A DNA stretch of 5,709 nt from Deltaproteobacteria bacterium (GTDB lineage Bacteria > Myxococcota_A > Polyangia > Polyangiales > Ga0077539). The notes beneath the pieces were generated by a model that was not told the DNA's origin, searched no databases, and saw nothing but the letters and a program-made list of their open reading frames with translations. Position numbers and translations under genes: made by a program. Below, piece by piece: positions 5,208 to 5,709 of the stretch (positions are counted from its first letter, which is position 1; every line of letters starts with the position of its first letter). The DNA is taken from contig CANMAT010000300.1 in assembly GCA_947494865.1 (NCBI GenBank), positions 1 through 5,709 on the forward strand. Reading direction: 5' to 3'.

Positions 5208-5709
5208 CGTGGGCAGGGCGCCGTCGTGCGGCAGCGGAGAGATGCGCGCCTCGCCGCCGCGCGGAGCGACCTCGGGCACTGGAGGCGTGTGCGTGACGGG
5301 CATGCGCGTGCCGCGGGTCGGGCGCGGTACGTGGGTCGTGGGAGGGGCGGGCGGCGCAGGCGGCGGCGTGACGGGGAGCACGCGCATCGGACCGCCCGCG
5401 GGGTGCACCGTCTCCGGCGGCGTCGGAGGAGCTGTCGGCGGAACGGGCGGCTGCAGCGCGTTGACGGGCCGCGCAGCGCCCGCGGGGGCGTCGTACGTGG
5501 TGCGCGCGTGCGACACGACGCCGAGCGCGACCCCGACCTGCGTGAGCGCTTCGCCCGCGCGACCCTGCGCGAGCGCGCGCGCGCCGCTTTGACCGTGGCG
5601 CTCGAGCTCGTCGGAGCGCGTGGCGCCGCAGCGTGGAGCCTCGCATGCGGGCACCACGAGGCCGCTCGCGATGACCGCGGCGAGCGTAGGGAAGCGCCCC
5701 GGCGCCCCC
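5196..5709 (-). CDS. Proline-rich predicted lipoprotein, N-terminus beyond right edge
   Basis: The frame is open to the window edge, and the last 17 codons before a GTG at 5657 read as a secretion signal (GRFPTLAAVIASGLVV), so that GTG is not the start. The signal runs into V-P-A-C, a lipobox whose Cys codon is at 5643-5645; Pro at the -2 position is unusual but tolerated. The mature part is 149 residues. After the lipid-anchored Cys comes a second Cys (CEAPRC), then a helical stretch whose GARALAQGRAGEALTQVGVALG resembles a single TPR-like hairpin. From about mature residue 54 there is a long Pro/Thr/Val-rich tail (QPPVPPTAPPTPP, TPPPAPPAPPTT) to the end at PTRRA. It contains no lysine. It probably sits in the inner or outer membrane facing the periplasm, with the tail spanning or binding peptidoglycan; this is inferred. 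The gene converges on the methyltransferase with 6 bp between stops. The missing start should be within a few codons. The function is unknown. Confidence 0.75.
   Translation of the reverse strand, partial: GAPGRFPTLAAVIASGLVVPACEAPRCGATRSDELERHGQSGARALAQGRAGEALTQVGVALGVVSHARTTYDAPAGAARPVNALQPPVPPTAPPTPPETVHPAGGPMRVLPVTPPPAPPAPPTTHVPRPTRGTRMPVTHTPPVPEVAPRGGEARISPLPHDGALPTRRA

Noticed and set aside
5209..5592. Glycine-rich plus-strand frame of 127 codons
   Set aside because: It is the complement of the proline codons in the lipoprotein tail, which gives Gly-rich shadows; no ribosome site or promoter is seen before it.
1..5709. CRISPR array, tRNA, rRNA, insertion sequence or attachment site
   Set aside because: No regularly spaced repeats, tRNA-like cloverleaf, terminal inverted repeats, transposase motifs or integration duplications were seen.

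Overview
The window is very GC-rich, well above 70% by eye. It encodes arginine- and alanine-rich, lysine-poor proteins and is packed almost end to end with genes. Together with a menaquinone gene, a proline-rich outer-membrane porin, a proline-rich lipoprotein and a membrane protein with a TonB/AgmX-like tail, this suggests a myxobacterium-like member of the Myxococcota, probably of the Polyangia type. That placement is inferred from composition and protein style, not from a marker gene.

Left to right, the plus strand carries four genes and the minus strand two. (1) The 3' half of menA (2-472), a prenyltransferase of menaquinone synthesis. (2) A 214-residue single-pass membrane protein (522-1166) with a short coiled coil, one membrane helix and a periplasmic domain resembling a small AgmX/PglI or TonB C-terminal fold. 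(3) A 441-residue outer-membrane barrel (1215-2540) of the OmpL-like porin-2 type, with a signal peptide, a Pro/Ala linker and a terminal Phe. (4) On the minus strand, a 96-residue charged helical protein (2547-2837) with an ideal ribosome binding site. (5) Divergent from it, a 748-residue adenine-specific DNA methyltransferase (2943-5189) of the Eco57I/type IIG kind. It has full methylation motifs and a TaqI-like target-recognition end but no visible nuclease. (6) On the minus strand, a proline-rich lipoprotein (5196 to beyond the right edge) whose first residues lie outside the window.

The genes do not form one pathway. menA, the membrane protein and the porin run in the same direction with gaps of about 50 bp, but a -10-like element right before gene 2 suggests it has its own start. 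Two convergent pairs meet tail to tail with exactly 6 bp between stop codons, and each junction sits in an inverted repeat that may end transcription from both sides. The only real regulatory space is the 105 bp between the small helical protein and the methyltransferase. It holds a perfect TGTGAC-N7-GTCACA dyad lying over the -35 zone of a credible extended -10 promoter for the methyltransferase.

The best candidate for something unusual is this apparently solitary methyltransferase: an N-terminal region with no lysine, an operator-like dyad over its promoter, and a G8 run 22 bp before the codons of the catalytic NPPW. No other defence gene is visible, so a complete new system cannot be claimed from this window.
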